From Pseudomonadota bacterium (lineage in GTDB: Bacteria > Pseudomonadota > Alphaproteobacteria > Sphingomonadales > Sphingomonadaceae): a stretch of 64,000 nucleotides of DNA. The translations under genes and the position numbers were made by a program. Where the stretch lies: contig JAEWEY010000004.1 in the NCBI GenBank assembly GCA_023389105.1, positions 744,001 to 808,000 on the forward strand, given 5' to 3'. Shown here one piece after another: positions 32,193-39,669 of the stretch. The notes beneath the pieces were generated by a model. The model had not been told where the DNA came from, ran no database searches, and saw only the letters and a list, made by a program, of their open reading frames with translations. The first letter of the stretch is position 1. Each line of letters begins with the position of its first letter.

Positions 32193-33098
32193 ATGTACCA
32201 CGACTTCAATTATCAGGCGACGCTCTCATCGTCGCTTCGCGCCCAGTGGCAGCTCGACGACGTGCTGCGTGAAGATCAGGAACTCGATTTCTCGCGCAAC
32301 TTCATGCCTGAGAGCCTGGCCCGCACCGCGGTGCTCGACGGCCTGAATCCGTTCGAGCAACGCGTGCTCAACCAGATCAGCGCGCACCAATATCTGTGCA
32401 TCTTCGGGGTGGTCGAGGAATTCATCCTCCCCTTCCTCCTCGATCATGCGCGGCCGCACCTGCTCGGTGACGACTGGCGTGTGCGGGCCATCCTCAATTT
32501 CGCAAGCGAGGAAGCCAAGCACATCCACCTGTTCAAGCGCTATCACCAGGCGTTCGTCCGCGGCTTCCCGGTCGAATGCCGGATGATCGGCCCGTCGGAA
32601 GCGATCGGCGCCGAAGTGCTCAAGCATGATCCGCTCGCGGTCGGGCTCGTCATCCTGATGATCGAGTGGATGACCCAGCAGCATTATCTGGGCTCGATCC
32701 GCGACGACGGCGATCTCGATCCGCTGTTCAAGTCGCTGATGAAGCATCACTGGATGGAGGAAGCGCAGCACGCCAAGCTCGACACCCTGATTGTCGATGC
32801 GCTGGCGGAAGGCCGCAACGAAGAACAGATCGACAAAGCGATCAACGAATTCTTCGAGATCGGCGGCTTCCTCGACGACGGCCTGAAGATGCAGGCCGGC
32901 TTCAACATGGACGCGCTCGAGCTCGCCATCGGCCGCAAGGTCGAGAACCGCGACGAGATCATCGCCCAGCAGCATCAGGCTGCCCGCTGGACCTACGTCG
33001 GCTCGGGCATGGTCCACGACCGCTTCAAGGATGCCCTCAACGCCATATCGCCTCGCGCTGCCGAACGCATCGCGGAAGCGGCCCCGACTTTTGCGTAA
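32193..33098 (+). CDS. AurF-type diiron protein (ferritin-like N-oxygenase family)
   Basis: 301 residues, mainly helical. Candidate iron ligands fall in the order seen in the arylamine oxygenase AurF: E76 (V-E-E-F), E107 and H110 (S-E-E-A-K-H), E158 (M-I-E-W-M), then H186, E190 and H193 (H-W-M-E-E-A-Q-H). That is seven ligands including the third histidine that sets AurF/CmlI apart from other diiron enzymes. Known members oxidise aryl-amines to nitro compounds. The physiological substrate here is unknown. The ATG at 32193 has AAAGGCGG upstream; the frame extends upstream into the microprotein end but lacks a site there. An osmC-like gene follows. Confidence 0.82.
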   Translation: MYHDFNYQATLSSSLRAQWQLDDVLREDQELDFSRNFMPESLARTAVLDGLNPFEQRVLNQISAHQYLCIFGVVEEFILPFLLDHARPHLLGDDWRVRAILNFASEEAKHIHLFKRYHQAFVRGFPVECRMIGPSEAIGAEVLKHDPLAVGLVILMIEWMTQQHYLGSIRDDGDLDPLFKSLMKHHWMEEAQHAKLDTLIVDALAEGRNEEQIDKAINEFFEIGGFLDDGLKMQAGFNMDALELAIGRKVENRDEIIAQQHQAARWTYVGSGMVHDRFKDALNAISPRAAERIAEAAPTFA

Positions 33099-33124
33099 CC
33101 CCCGTTTTCAACAGGAGAATGAAT

Positions 33125-33685
33125 ATGCTTGATACCGTGAAAAGCCGCGTCAACGGCCTCGACCTCGAAGCCCTCGGCGAAGTCGTCGAAGCAATCGAAC
33201 AAGACGCGTCCAAGGCGAAGGTCAGCTTCGACGTGACCACCCGCTGGACCGGCCAGACCGGCAGCGAGACCATCGTCGACGGCTTCACCATTGCCGGTGA
33301 GCGCATCGCCCGCAGCCACAAGATCGTCGCCGACGAGCCGTGCCAGCTGCTCGGTGCCGACAGCGCGCCCAACCCGCAGGAACTGCTGATGGCCGCCGTC
33401 AACGCCTGCATGACCGTCGGCTACGTCGCCGGCGCCGCGGTCAACGGCATCACCCTGACCAAGCTCGAGATCCGCACCAAGGGCACGCTCGACCTGCGCG
33501 GCTTCCTCGGCCTCAGCGAAGAGGTGCCGGCCGGCTACGAAGCGATCGACTACGAAGTCACCATCGCCGGCAATGGCACGCCTGAGCAGTTCGACGAGAT
33601 CCACCGCACGGTGATGAAAACCTCGCCCAATTACTTCAATCTCAACCGTCCGATCCGGATGAACGGCGTCCTGACGGTCGCCTGA
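33125..33685 (+). CDS. OsmC-like protein lacking the second catalytic cysteine
   Basis: 186 residues with the OsmC/Ohr fold. The first redox cysteine motif, N-P-Q-E-L-L-M-A-A-V-N-A-C95-M, is present. In OsmC/Ohr peroxidases a second cysteine sits in a C-P-V/I-S-N motif near the end; here the segment reads T-S-P-N-Y-F-N-L, so a serine takes its place. C73 is the only other cysteine. The protein may therefore be a thiol-binding or different-activity relative. The start at 33125 is set by AGGAGA at proper spacing; an ATG two codons before lies too close to it. Gene order suggests one operon with the diiron protein. Confidence 0.88.
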   Translation: MLDTVKSRVNGLDLEALGEVVEAIEQDASKAKVSFDVTTRWTGQTGSETIVDGFTIAGERIARSHKIVADEPCQLLGADSAPNPQELLMAAVNACMTVGYVAGAAVNGITLTKLEIRTKGTLDLRGFLGLSEEVPAGYEAIDYEVTIAGNGTPEQFDEIHRTVMKTSPNYFNLNRPIRMNGVLTVA

Positions 33686-33692
33686 GCAAATT

Positions 33693-33731
33693 CCGGGCGC
33701 GCCCCGCTCGCCTCCCCCTGAGCGCGCCCGG
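33693..33731. other. Hairpin after the osmC-like gene
   Basis: CCGGGCGCGC (33693-33702) and GCGCGCCCGG (33722-33731) are perfect ten-base inverted arms around a 19-base loop, seven bases after the osmC-like stop. There is no T-run, so transcription may continue into the 59-aa gene. It could be a processing or stability element. Confidence 0.5.
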
Positions 33732-33760
33732 GATAGAATTGGAAAGGGAAGATTAGACAT

Positions 33761-33940
33761 TTGCTGATGGACCCGGCCTTCCCCGACATCGTCGGGGAAT
33801 GGGCCATCGAAACGATCGAGGATGCGGCACCGCCCTTCGACCATGCCAATGATAATCTCGAGGAGACGCTGGTGGATCTCGGCGACGAGCTGCTGATCTC
33901 ACTCGGCAAACTGGAGCGCGCCGCAACTCGACTCTGGTGA
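33761..33940 (+). CDS. 59-aa acidic microprotein
   Basis: The frame opens with TTG nine bases after an AAGGGAAG site and reads L-L-M-D-P-A-F-P-D-I-V-G-E-W; ATG 33767 is the alternative. The product is acidic (many Asp and Glu), helical in its second half (L-E-E-T-L-V-D-L-G-D-E-L-L) and has no signal or membrane segment. It is followed within four bases by a strong terminator hairpin, which supports a real transcript end. It probably closes the diiron-OsmC transcription unit. No homologous family is known to me. Confidence 0.55.
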   Translation: MLMDPAFPDIVGEWAIETIEDAAPPFDHANDNLEETLVDLGDELLISLGKLERAATRLW

Positions 33941-33943
33941 TGG

Positions 33944-33978
33944 AACGCCCGGCAGGCTCTCGCTTGCCGGGCGTTTCC
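33944..33978 (+). terminator. Rho-independent terminator closing the diiron-OsmC unit
   Basis: AACGCCCGGCA (33944-33954) pairs perfectly with TGCCGGGCGTT (33965-33975) around a ten-base loop, and TTTCCC follows. It lies four bases after the 59-aa gene stop. Confidence 0.8.
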
Positions 33979-34052
33979 CTCGAGAGTGCGCCTCTTCCCT
34001 TACTTTCCGATCAGGCTAAGTTTCCGCTGCTCGGGTAAATGGGAGTTGAGCC

Positions 34053-34961
34053 ATGCGGACCGCCGCTTTGTTTCCAGTCATCGCGGCAATGCCGCTGCTT
34101 ACCGGCGCCGCGGAACCCATGCGTCTGACGCCGTCGACGCCCTGGGAAGTAAACTACGCGGAAAATAGCTGCCGCCTTAATCGAGAATTTGGGACCGGCG
34201 ATAACAAGGTCGTGCTCGGCTTCGAAAGCGAAGTTCCTGGCCACATGGACATGATCGTCCTCGGCAAGCCGATGTCCACGGGGTCCGAGCAAGTCCCCGC
34301 AAGCTTTCTTCCGGCACGGGGCGAACCGCAAAAAGGCAATACGGCGCAGTCGCCCAAAGGCTCCGTGGTGCTGTGGTCGCATATATCGTTGTTGCCCGAC
34401 GACGTTATCGAACGGCTTGAGAAAGAGGAAAAGGCCAAAGGCGCGAGGAAGGGTGTTCGGCCACCACCGCTCGACCTCGCAGAGATCGCGCAAACCAAGG
34501 CCGCCGAGCAATCGTTTGCGGACAGCACGTCGGCGATCCAGATCGTACCGCGGAAAAGCCGCCCTGTGATCCTCCAGACCGGGTCCTTGGGCCCGGCCAT
34601 GAAAGCCTTCGATAAATGCAACCGCGATTCCCTGCGCGACTGGGGCATCGACCCCGATCTCGACGATAAAATCGTCCGCCCCGTCTGGCCAATCAATGTG
34701 CGAAGCTGGTTCTCGCCCAGCGACTATCCGGAAGCGATGCGGCGGACGGGCGATGAGGCGGACATCAAGCTGCGGCTCTTGGTCGACGCCGCCGGCCGTC
34801 CAACCAAGTGTACCGTCGTCAGCCGCTTCAAGGAAAAGTCGTTCGACAAGGTCGTGTGTGACGTCGTCATGCGCCGGGCACGGCTTGAGCCGGCCGAGCT
34901 TGCCGACGGCACGAAGGTCCCCAGCTACTACTACAACCACGTCATATTTCGGATGGAGTAG
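34053..34961 (+). CDS. Secreted protein with a TonB C-terminal-like domain
   Basis: A 302-residue exported protein with a signal peptide of about 19 residues. The last 85 residues resemble a TonB/TolA C-terminal domain: Y-P-E-A-M-R-R-T-G-D-E-A-D-I-K-L-R-L-L, V-D-A-A-G-R-P-T-K-C and C-D-V-V-M-R-R-A-R-L-E-P-A. No proline-rich spacer or membrane anchor is present, so it is not a canonical energy transducer. Two cysteines in the domain may form a disulfide. A related plan occurs in sphingomonad hypothetical proteins. Function unknown. Confidence 0.75.
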   Translation: MRTAALFPVIAAMPLLTGAAEPMRLTPSTPWEVNYAENSCRLNREFGTGDNKVVLGFESEVPGHMDMIVLGKPMSTGSEQVPASFLPARGEPQKGNTAQSPKGSVVLWSHISLLPDDVIERLEKEEKAKGARKGVRPPPLDLAEIAQTKAAEQSFADSTSAIQIVPRKSRPVILQTGSLGPAMKAFDKCNRDSLRDWGIDPDLDDKIVRPVWPINVRSWFSPSDYPEAMRRTGDEADIKLRLLVDAAGRPTKCTVVSRFKEKSFDKVVCDVVMRRARLEPAELADGTKVPSYYYNHVIFRME

Positions 34962-34978
34962 GCAGCCAGACCCAGCAA

Positions 34979-35018
34979 CGAAAAAGCCCCGGCAGGCTCA
35001 GCGCTCGCCGGGGCTTCC
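34979..35018 (-). terminator. Terminator of hsp20, possibly bidirectional
   Basis: AAGCCCCGGC (34984-34993) and GCCGGGGCTT (35007-35016) form a ten-base-pair stem. On the minus strand it is followed by TTTTTCG, so it fits the hsp20 gene. On the plus strand TTCCTGTT follows, giving a weaker stop for the TonB-like gene. Confidence 0.8.
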
Positions 35019-35039
35019 TGTTACCTAGGCAACAGCGGT

Positions 35040-35504
35040 TCAGGCGTCCGCCTTCTCCGCCTCGATCGCCGGCTGCTGATCGCCGATGTTGATCTTCCGC
35101 GGCTTCATCGCCTCGGGGATCTCGCGCACCAGCTCGATCGCCAGCAGGCCGTCCTTCATATCCGCGCCCTTGACCTGGATATGGTCGGCAAGCGCGAAGC
35201 GCCGCTCGAACGAGCGCGTCGCGATCCCGCGGTAGATGTAGTTGTTATCCTTCTCGCCGCCCTCTTCCTTCTTGCGGCCGGTCACCAGCAGCACGTTCTG
35301 CTGGGCGGTGATGTCGATCTCGTCGGGCTTGAAGCCAGCCACCGCCAGCTCGATCCGGTAATCGTTGTCGCTTAGACGGATGAGGTCGAACGGCGGGTAA
35401 TTTTCCTGTCCTTGAGCCGCGTTCGAATTTTCGAGCATGTCGAACAGGCGGTCGAAGCCGACCGTGGAGCGCCGGAAGGGCGCAAAATCGAAAGCACTAC
35501 GCAT
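35040..35504 (-). CDS. Small heat shock protein Hsp20 / IbpA family
   Basis: 154 residues with a central alpha-crystallin domain (about residues 38-130): Y-P-P-F-D-L-I-R, Y-R-I-E-L-A-V-A-G-F, the G-R-K-K-E-E loop and F-E-R-R-F-A-L. The C-terminal oligomerisation motif I-N-I (I-x-I) is present in P-R-K-I-N-I-G-D. It is an ATP-independent holdase that keeps heat-damaged proteins soluble. The ATG at 35504 sits eight bases after a very strong GAGGAGG site, which can be sequestered by the ROSE-like leader directly upstream. An intrinsic terminator follows the gene. Confidence 0.94.
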   Translation of the reverse strand: MRSAFDFAPFRRSTVGFDRLFDMLENSNAAQGQENYPPFDLIRLSDNDYRIELAVAGFKPDEIDITAQQNVLLVTGRKKEEGGEKDNNYIYRGIATRSFERRFALADHIQVKGADMKDGLLAIELVREIPEAMKPRKINIGDQQPAIEAEKADA

Positions 35505-35556
35505 AGCGGTAACCTCCTCATGTTGAGCAAGGCGGGGTCCGGAGTTCCGCGACCCC
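35505..35556 (-). promoter_or_regulatory. ROSE-like RNA thermometer in the hsp20 leader
   Basis: On the minus strand the segment CCUUGCUC (35532-35525) faces the ribosome-binding site GAGGAGG (35519-35513) across a five-base loop. The pairing leaves one G-G mismatch in the middle, within the UUGCU motif. That is the hallmark of ROSE thermometers, where the odd G destabilises the anti-SD stem. A second hairpin, GGGGTC/GACCCC (35534-35556), stands just upstream, as in ROSE leaders. Above a set temperature the site should open and let Hsp20 be made. Assignment is from sequence pairing only. Confidence 0.7.
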
Positions 35557-35684
35557 GTCACCGAACCTCGTCTGAGCGTCCGGCACCGCTGATTTGGGAG
35601 AGCATCGGCGCAGTTCAAGACCTGTGGAAAACGTCCTGCCGCTCGCTTGGCACGGCGGAAAACGCGGTCCTATACCGTGCCCAA

Positions 35685-37694
35685 ATGTCCGACTTGTTCG
35701 ACTCCAACGCCGCCGCCGCCGCGCCCGAAAGCTATGACGCCTCCGCCATCGAAGTCCTCGAAGGCCTGGAGCCTGTCCGCCGCCGCCCCGGCATGTACAT
35801 CGGCGGCACCGACGACCGCGCGCTCCACCATCTCGCTGCCGAGGTGATCGACAATTCGATGGACGAGGCCGTCGCCGGCTTCGCCAACCGCATCGAGGTT
35901 ACGCTCGACCCCGCCCCCGGCGCCGCGGGCCGCCTGACCGTCACCGACAACGGCCGCGGCATCCCCGTCGACCCGCACCCCAAATATCCCGGCAAGTCCG
36001 CGCTCGAAGTCATCATGACCACCCTCCACTCGGGCGGGAAGTTCGAGGGCAAGGCCTACAGCACCTCGGGCGGCCTGCACGGCGTCGGCGTCAGCGTCGT
36101 CAACGCGCTCTCGACCGAGACGATCATCGAAGTCGCCCGCGACAAGAAGCTTTACCGCCAGTCCTTCGCCCGCGGCCTCGCCACCTCGAAGCTCGAAGAG
36201 GTCGGCGCCGCCCCCAATCGCCGCGGCACCACCGTCATCTTTACGCCCGACCCGGAGATCTTCGGTGCCGACGCCCGCTTCTCCACCGAGCGACTCTACA
36301 AGCTCGCCCGCTCCAAGGCGTATCTCTTCGCCGGCGTCGAGATCCGCTGGCGCTGCGACCCGTCGCTCGCCTCTGACAAGGTCCCCGAGACCGCCGTCTT
36401 CCACTTCCCCGGCGGCCTTGCCGACAACCTCGCCGAGCAACTCGGCGACCGCCCCGCCGTCACCAACCAGCCCTTCACCGGCCGCCAGGATTTCCCCGCC
36501 GACCCCGACGGCAAGCCACAGGGCAGCGCCGAATGGGCGGTCGCCTGGCCGCTCTATTCCGACGGCTCCGAAAGCTATTACTGCAACACCATCCCGACCC
36601 CCGACGGCGGCACCCATGAAGCCGGCCTGCGCGCTGCCCTCACCAAGGGCATCCGCGGCTTCGGCGAGCTGGTCGGCAACAAGAAGGCGAAGGACATCAC
36701 CGCCGACGACGTCTTCAACGGCGTCGAGCTCATGCTCTCGGTATTCATCCGCAACCCGCATTTCCAGAGCCAGACGAAGGACCGCCTCACCAACCTGGAG
36801 GCCGCGCGCTTCGTCGAGGCCGCCGTCCGCGACCATTTCGACCATTATCTCGCCGACAACATGGACCGCGGCCGCGCTTTGCTTGGATCGATCGTCGAGC
36901 GGATGGAGGAGCGCCTCCGCCGCCGCGCCGAGCGCGAGGTCCAGCGCAAGACCGCCACCAGCGCCCGCAAGCTCCGCCTCCCCGGCAAGCTCACTGACTG
37001 CTCCTCCGACGACCCCGAAGGCACCGAGCTGTTTATCGTCGAAGGCGACAGCGCCGGCGGCTCGGCCAAGCAGGCGCGCGACCGCAAGACGCAGGCCATC
37101 CTCCCCATCCGCGGCAAGATCCTCAACGTCGCCAGCGCCACCGCGGAAAAGATCCGCGCCAATAGCGAGATCGCGGACCTCAACCTCGCGCTCGGCTGCG
37201 GCACCAGGGACAAGTTCAACGAGGAAGCGCTCCGCTACGAACGCATCGTCATCATGACGGACGCCGACGTCGACGGCGCCCACATCGCGACCCTGCTGAT
37301 GACCTTCTTCTTCCAGGAAATGCCCGAGCTCGTCCGCCGCGGCCACCTCTTCCTCGCCCAGCCCCCGCTCTACCGCCTGACCGCCGGCGCGAGGACCCTT
37401 TACGCCCGCGACGACGCCCACCGCGCCGAGCTCGAAGCCAGCGAGTTCAAGGGCAAGAAGGTCGAAGTCAGCCGCTTCAAGGGCCTCGGCGAGATGAACC
37501 CGAACCAGCTCAAGGAAACCACCATGGACCCCAAGACGCGGTCCATGCTCCGCGTGACGCTACCGGCGGCCTACGAGGATCGGCAGCCGGTGAAGGACTT
37601 GGTGGACGAGCTGATGGGGCGGGATCCGGCGAAGCGGTTCGATTTTATCCAGCGCAGCGCGGCTGCGGTGGATGAAGAGGCGATCGACGCCTAG
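35685..37694 (+). CDS. parE: DNA topoisomerase IV subunit B
   Basis: 669 residues of a type IIA topoisomerase ATPase subunit. The GHKL ATP site shows E-V-I-D-N-S-M-D-E, D-N-G-R-G-I-P and G-G-L-H-G-V-G; the toprim domain shows the metal motif E-G-D-S-A-G-G and D-A-D-V-D-G-A-H. Length fits ParE and not GyrB, which has an extra insert in many Gram-negatives. With ParC (not here) it separates replicated chromosomes. The ATG at 35685 is chosen since the upstream frame lies in the hsp20 leader region. Note the very strong codon bias for C-ending codons. Confidence 0.95.
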   Translation: MSDLFDSNAAAAAPESYDASAIEVLEGLEPVRRRPGMYIGGTDDRALHHLAAEVIDNSMDEAVAGFANRIEVTLDPAPGAAGRLTVTDNGRGIPVDPHPKYPGKSALEVIMTTLHSGGKFEGKAYSTSGGLHGVGVSVVNALSTETIIEVARDKKLYRQSFARGLATSKLEEVGAAPNRRGTTVIFTPDPEIFGADARFSTERLYKLARSKAYLFAGVEIRWRCDPSLASDKVPETAVFHFPGGLADNLAEQLGDRPAVTNQPFTGRQDFPADPDGKPQGSAEWAVAWPLYSDGSESYYCNTIPTPDGGTHEAGLRAALTKGIRGFGELVGNKKAKDITADDVFNGVELMLSVFIRNPHFQSQTKDRLTNLEAARFVEAAVRDHFDHYLADNMDRGRALLGSIVERMEERLRRRAEREVQRKTATSARKLRLPGKLTDCSSDDPEGTELFIVEGDSAGGSAKQARDRKTQAILPIRGKILNVASATAEKIRANSEIADLNLALGCGTRDKFNEEALRYERIVIMTDADVDGAHIATLLMTFFFQEMPELVRRGHLFLAQPPLYRLTAGARTLYARDDAHRAELEASEFKGKKVEVSRFKGLGEMNPNQLKETTMDPKTRSMLRVTLPAAYEDRQPVKDLVDELMGRDPAKRFDFIQRSAAAVDEEAIDA

Positions 37695-37725
37695 CGAGCC
37701 GCAATTACGTTAGGCCTTAGCCGGT

Positions 37726-38476
37726 TCAGCTCGCATGCTTGGCATTTCCCGGGTTGAGCGGAGCGACGGGCAGGCCGTGGGCGCGGCAGAATATGACCGT
37801 TCCGGACTGCTCCACGAGATCCTTCCTGATCTTCGCTTCGTCGCTACCAATGTTCATGGCCGCAAGGTCGTCGCGGAGCTGTCCCCCGACACGTCCGATG
37901 GTAGCAACTTGGGAGCGCAGGCGCTCGATCGACTCGATGAAGCGGAGCCGGCTGTCAGCGTCGCGCGGCATCATCACCGACAGCGCGTTGAGTTGCGTTG
38001 CCGTCGTGGTGGCGTCGATCGAGCGCCGCCGCTGCTCGCCGACCTGTGAATAAAAGGCCCGGGCGTAATAGGCGGTCCGATCATCGAGCAATTGCAGCCC
38101 GTCGTTCGTGCTGACCGAGGTCCAAGCCAGGTCCGGCCACGGCCTGTCGGGAAAGCGGACGACGTACGTCGAACTGAGTCCCGCTTCGTGCATCGCTTCG
38201 ACCGGCCTTGTGGCGCCGTCGACAAGCTTGCCCTGAAGCGCGTCGAGTTGCGCGCCGACGCACGGCGCGACGACGATGCTCTCCGCGGCGAAGTAAGTTG
38301 AGCTCGTGGATCTCGGCACGGATCGCGGACAAGGCCACCTTGGCGCGCTCCCATTCCAAATTATGTTCGGCGACTTCCTGAGCGCCTAGCGCAATCAGCA
38401 CACCGAGTACGATCACGCCGACCTCGCCGGCGAAGACGCGCCAACCGTGGATCGGTGTCGGTACCTTCAACGCCAT
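37726..38476 (-). pseudogene. Frameshifted single-pass membrane protein gene
   Basis: Two overlapping frames make one protein. The first frame (from 38476) gives M-A-L-K-V-P-T-P, a G-W-R-V-F-A-G-E-V-G-V-I-V-L-G membrane helix and A-E-I-H-E-L-N. The second picks up with Y-F-A-A-E-S-I-V-V-A-P-C and runs to the stop at 37726. Removing one base near 38296 joins them into 249 residues. Related sphingomonad proteins have this order: anchor with G-E-x-x-V-I-V-L-G-V-x-x-A-L, then a helical domain with a conserved V-A-P-C. This is either a recent mutation or a sequencing error. Confidence 0.65.
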
Positions 38477-38551
38477 GATGCCCGCCGGAACAACCTAGCG
38501 CCACTGCAAGCAGACGCAATTGCCGGTCCTTCGTGTCAGACGTCCAGGCGC

Positions 38552-38641
38552 TCAATGCGCGGCGTTGATGTAGAAGCTGTAGGCGAAGACGATCAGAATG
38601 ACCGCGAAGATCGCGACGCTATAGAGAGTTCGGCTTTGCAT
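38552..38641 (-). CDS. 29-aa single-pass membrane microprotein
   Basis: A 29-residue frame starting M-Q-S-R-T-L-Y-S-V-A-I, whose centre is one hydrophobic helix (A-I-F-A-V-I-L-I-V-F-A-Y) and whose end is Y-I-N-A-A-H. A purine stretch (AAAAGG) lies eight bases upstream of the ATG. It follows the terminator hairpin at 38663-38680. Its composition is typical of real membrane microproteins, but no other evidence supports it. Confidence 0.38.
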   Translation of the reverse strand: MQSRTLYSVAIFAVILIVFAYSFYINAAH

Positions 38642-38662
38642 CCGCGGCCTTTTGCCAATTGA

Positions 38663-38680
38663 GGAGGCGTTTCCGCCTCC
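38663..38680 (-). terminator. Hairpin after the 47-aa helical protein gene
   Basis: GGAGGCG (38663-38669) and CGCCTCC (38674-38680) form a perfect seven-base-pair stem with a four-base loop, seven bases downstream of the 47-aa gene stop on the minus strand. A T-run is lacking (CTCAATT follows), so termination strength is doubtful. Confidence 0.45.
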
Positions 38681-38687
38681 ACTCATG

Positions 38688-38831
38688 TTAAGCTTGCTCG
38701 GGAGGCGCGGTCCGAGCGATCGCCTCATATTTCTGGGCGATTTCCAGCAACGCCTTGCGCGTCTCGCCGGTCGTGATCGCCGCTTGCTTGCGCGCCATCT
38801 CCGCCATTTCCCGCGCCTGCTCGGTGCTCAT
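38688..38831 (-). CDS. Small helical hypothetical protein (47 aa)
   Basis: 47 residues, M-S-T-E-Q-A-R-E-M-A-E-M-A-R-K-Q-A, highly charged and predicted to be one or two amphipathic helices, with a T-G-E-T-R-K-A-L-L-E-I-A-Q-K-Y-E-A-I-A segment. Similar short proteins with A-R-x-M-A-E and E-T-R-x-x-L-L-x-I-A-x-x-Y-E occur in alphaproteobacteria, function unknown. The ATG at 38831 is preferred over the longer upstream frame because the earlier residues have no helical pattern. No partner gene is apparent. Confidence 0.6.
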   Translation of the reverse strand: MSTEQAREMAEMARKQAAITTGETRKALLEIAQKYEAIARTAPPEQA

Positions 38832-38958
38832 CGAAGGACTCGTTTCTCCCAGCGAACAGCTCGGAAATGGGATTTCGGCGTCATGGACCGCCATACGTCC
38901 AAAGGTCCGTAGGCCGGCATTTCATGCTATGCGGCCGCGGACATAGCAGGAGCCGCCG

Positions 38959-39669
38959 ATGACCTTTGCTGCCGGACTGCGCAAGGCGCTGGAGCTGCGC
39001 CAGAGCGACGTGGTCGCCGAGCTCGATCGTGGCGACGATCTGGAAGCGATCCTCGACCGCCACTTGCTGACCGTGGAGCAGCTGTCGGACAGCGAGATCC
39101 TGACCTCCGTGCTAATTCTCAGCGACGACGGCAAGCGGCTGACGCACGGCGCGGCGCCCAGCCTGCCGCAAGTCTATCGAGAGGCGATCGACGGGCTCGA
39201 GATCGGGCCCTCGACCGGCTCCTGCGGCACCGCGGCTTATTCGGGGCAGCCAGTTTATGTCACCGACATCGCCACCGATCCCCGCTGGGCGGCGTACAAG
39301 GACTTCGCTCTCCCCCACGGTCTGCGGGCCTGCTGGTCGACGCCGATCCGCGACGACCGCGGCAAGGTGTTGGGGACGTTCGCCATCTACCACCGGCGGC
39401 TCACCGGCCCGGTCAAGGATGAGCTGAACGCCATCGAGATGATCGCCGGCAATGTGGCGCAGGCGATTACCTGGTCCCGCGATACCGGGGCGACAGCGGC
39501 GATCCCCGCGATGCTCCCGCAACAGGTCGCGGCGCTTCAGGCTATCGCGACCGCCGTTGGGCAGCACGTGCCCCATCTCGACAGCCGGACGCGCGAAGCC
39601 GTTGAAGCGGTCGTGAGCGATGTGCGGCGGTTGGCCGCGATCGTTCAGTGCCGCGCGACGGCGCCCTGA
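38959..39669 (+). CDS. GAF domain protein
   Basis: 236 residues. The GAF domain covers about residues 35-175, with the motif S-T-G-S-C-G-T-A-A-Y-S-G-Q-P-V-Y-V-T-D-I-type signature split over G-S-C-G-T-A-A and V-T-D-I-A-T-D-P-R-W, then C-W-S-T-P-I-R-D. A helical C-terminal tail follows. No output domain such as GGDEF or histidine kinase is attached, so it either binds a small ligand as a free sensor or acts through a partner. It is likely a single-gene unit; its 3' end overlaps a convergent small gene by 25 bases. Confidence 0.88.
   Translation: MTFAAGLRKALELRQSDVVAELDRGDDLEAILDRHLLTVEQLSDSEILTSVLILSDDGKRLTHGAAPSLPQVYREAIDGLEIGPSTGSCGTAAYSGQPVYVTDIATDPRWAAYKDFALPHGLRACWSTPIRDDRGKVLGTFAIYHRRLTGPVKDELNAIEMIAGNVAQAITWSRDTGATAAIPAMLPQQVAALQAIATAVGQHVPHLDSRTREAVEAVVSDVRRLAAIVQCRATAP

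Noticed and set aside
32666..33124. An N-terminal extension joining the diiron region to the OsmC-like protein
   Set aside because: The stretch lies out of frame inside the diiron gene, and AGGAGA at 33113 sets the OsmC-like start at 33125.
35670..37421. A 583-codon minus-strand frame inside parE
   Set aside because: Antisense to a certain ParE with intact GHKL and toprim motifs; the product is a Gly/Ala/Glu-biased chain without domain features.
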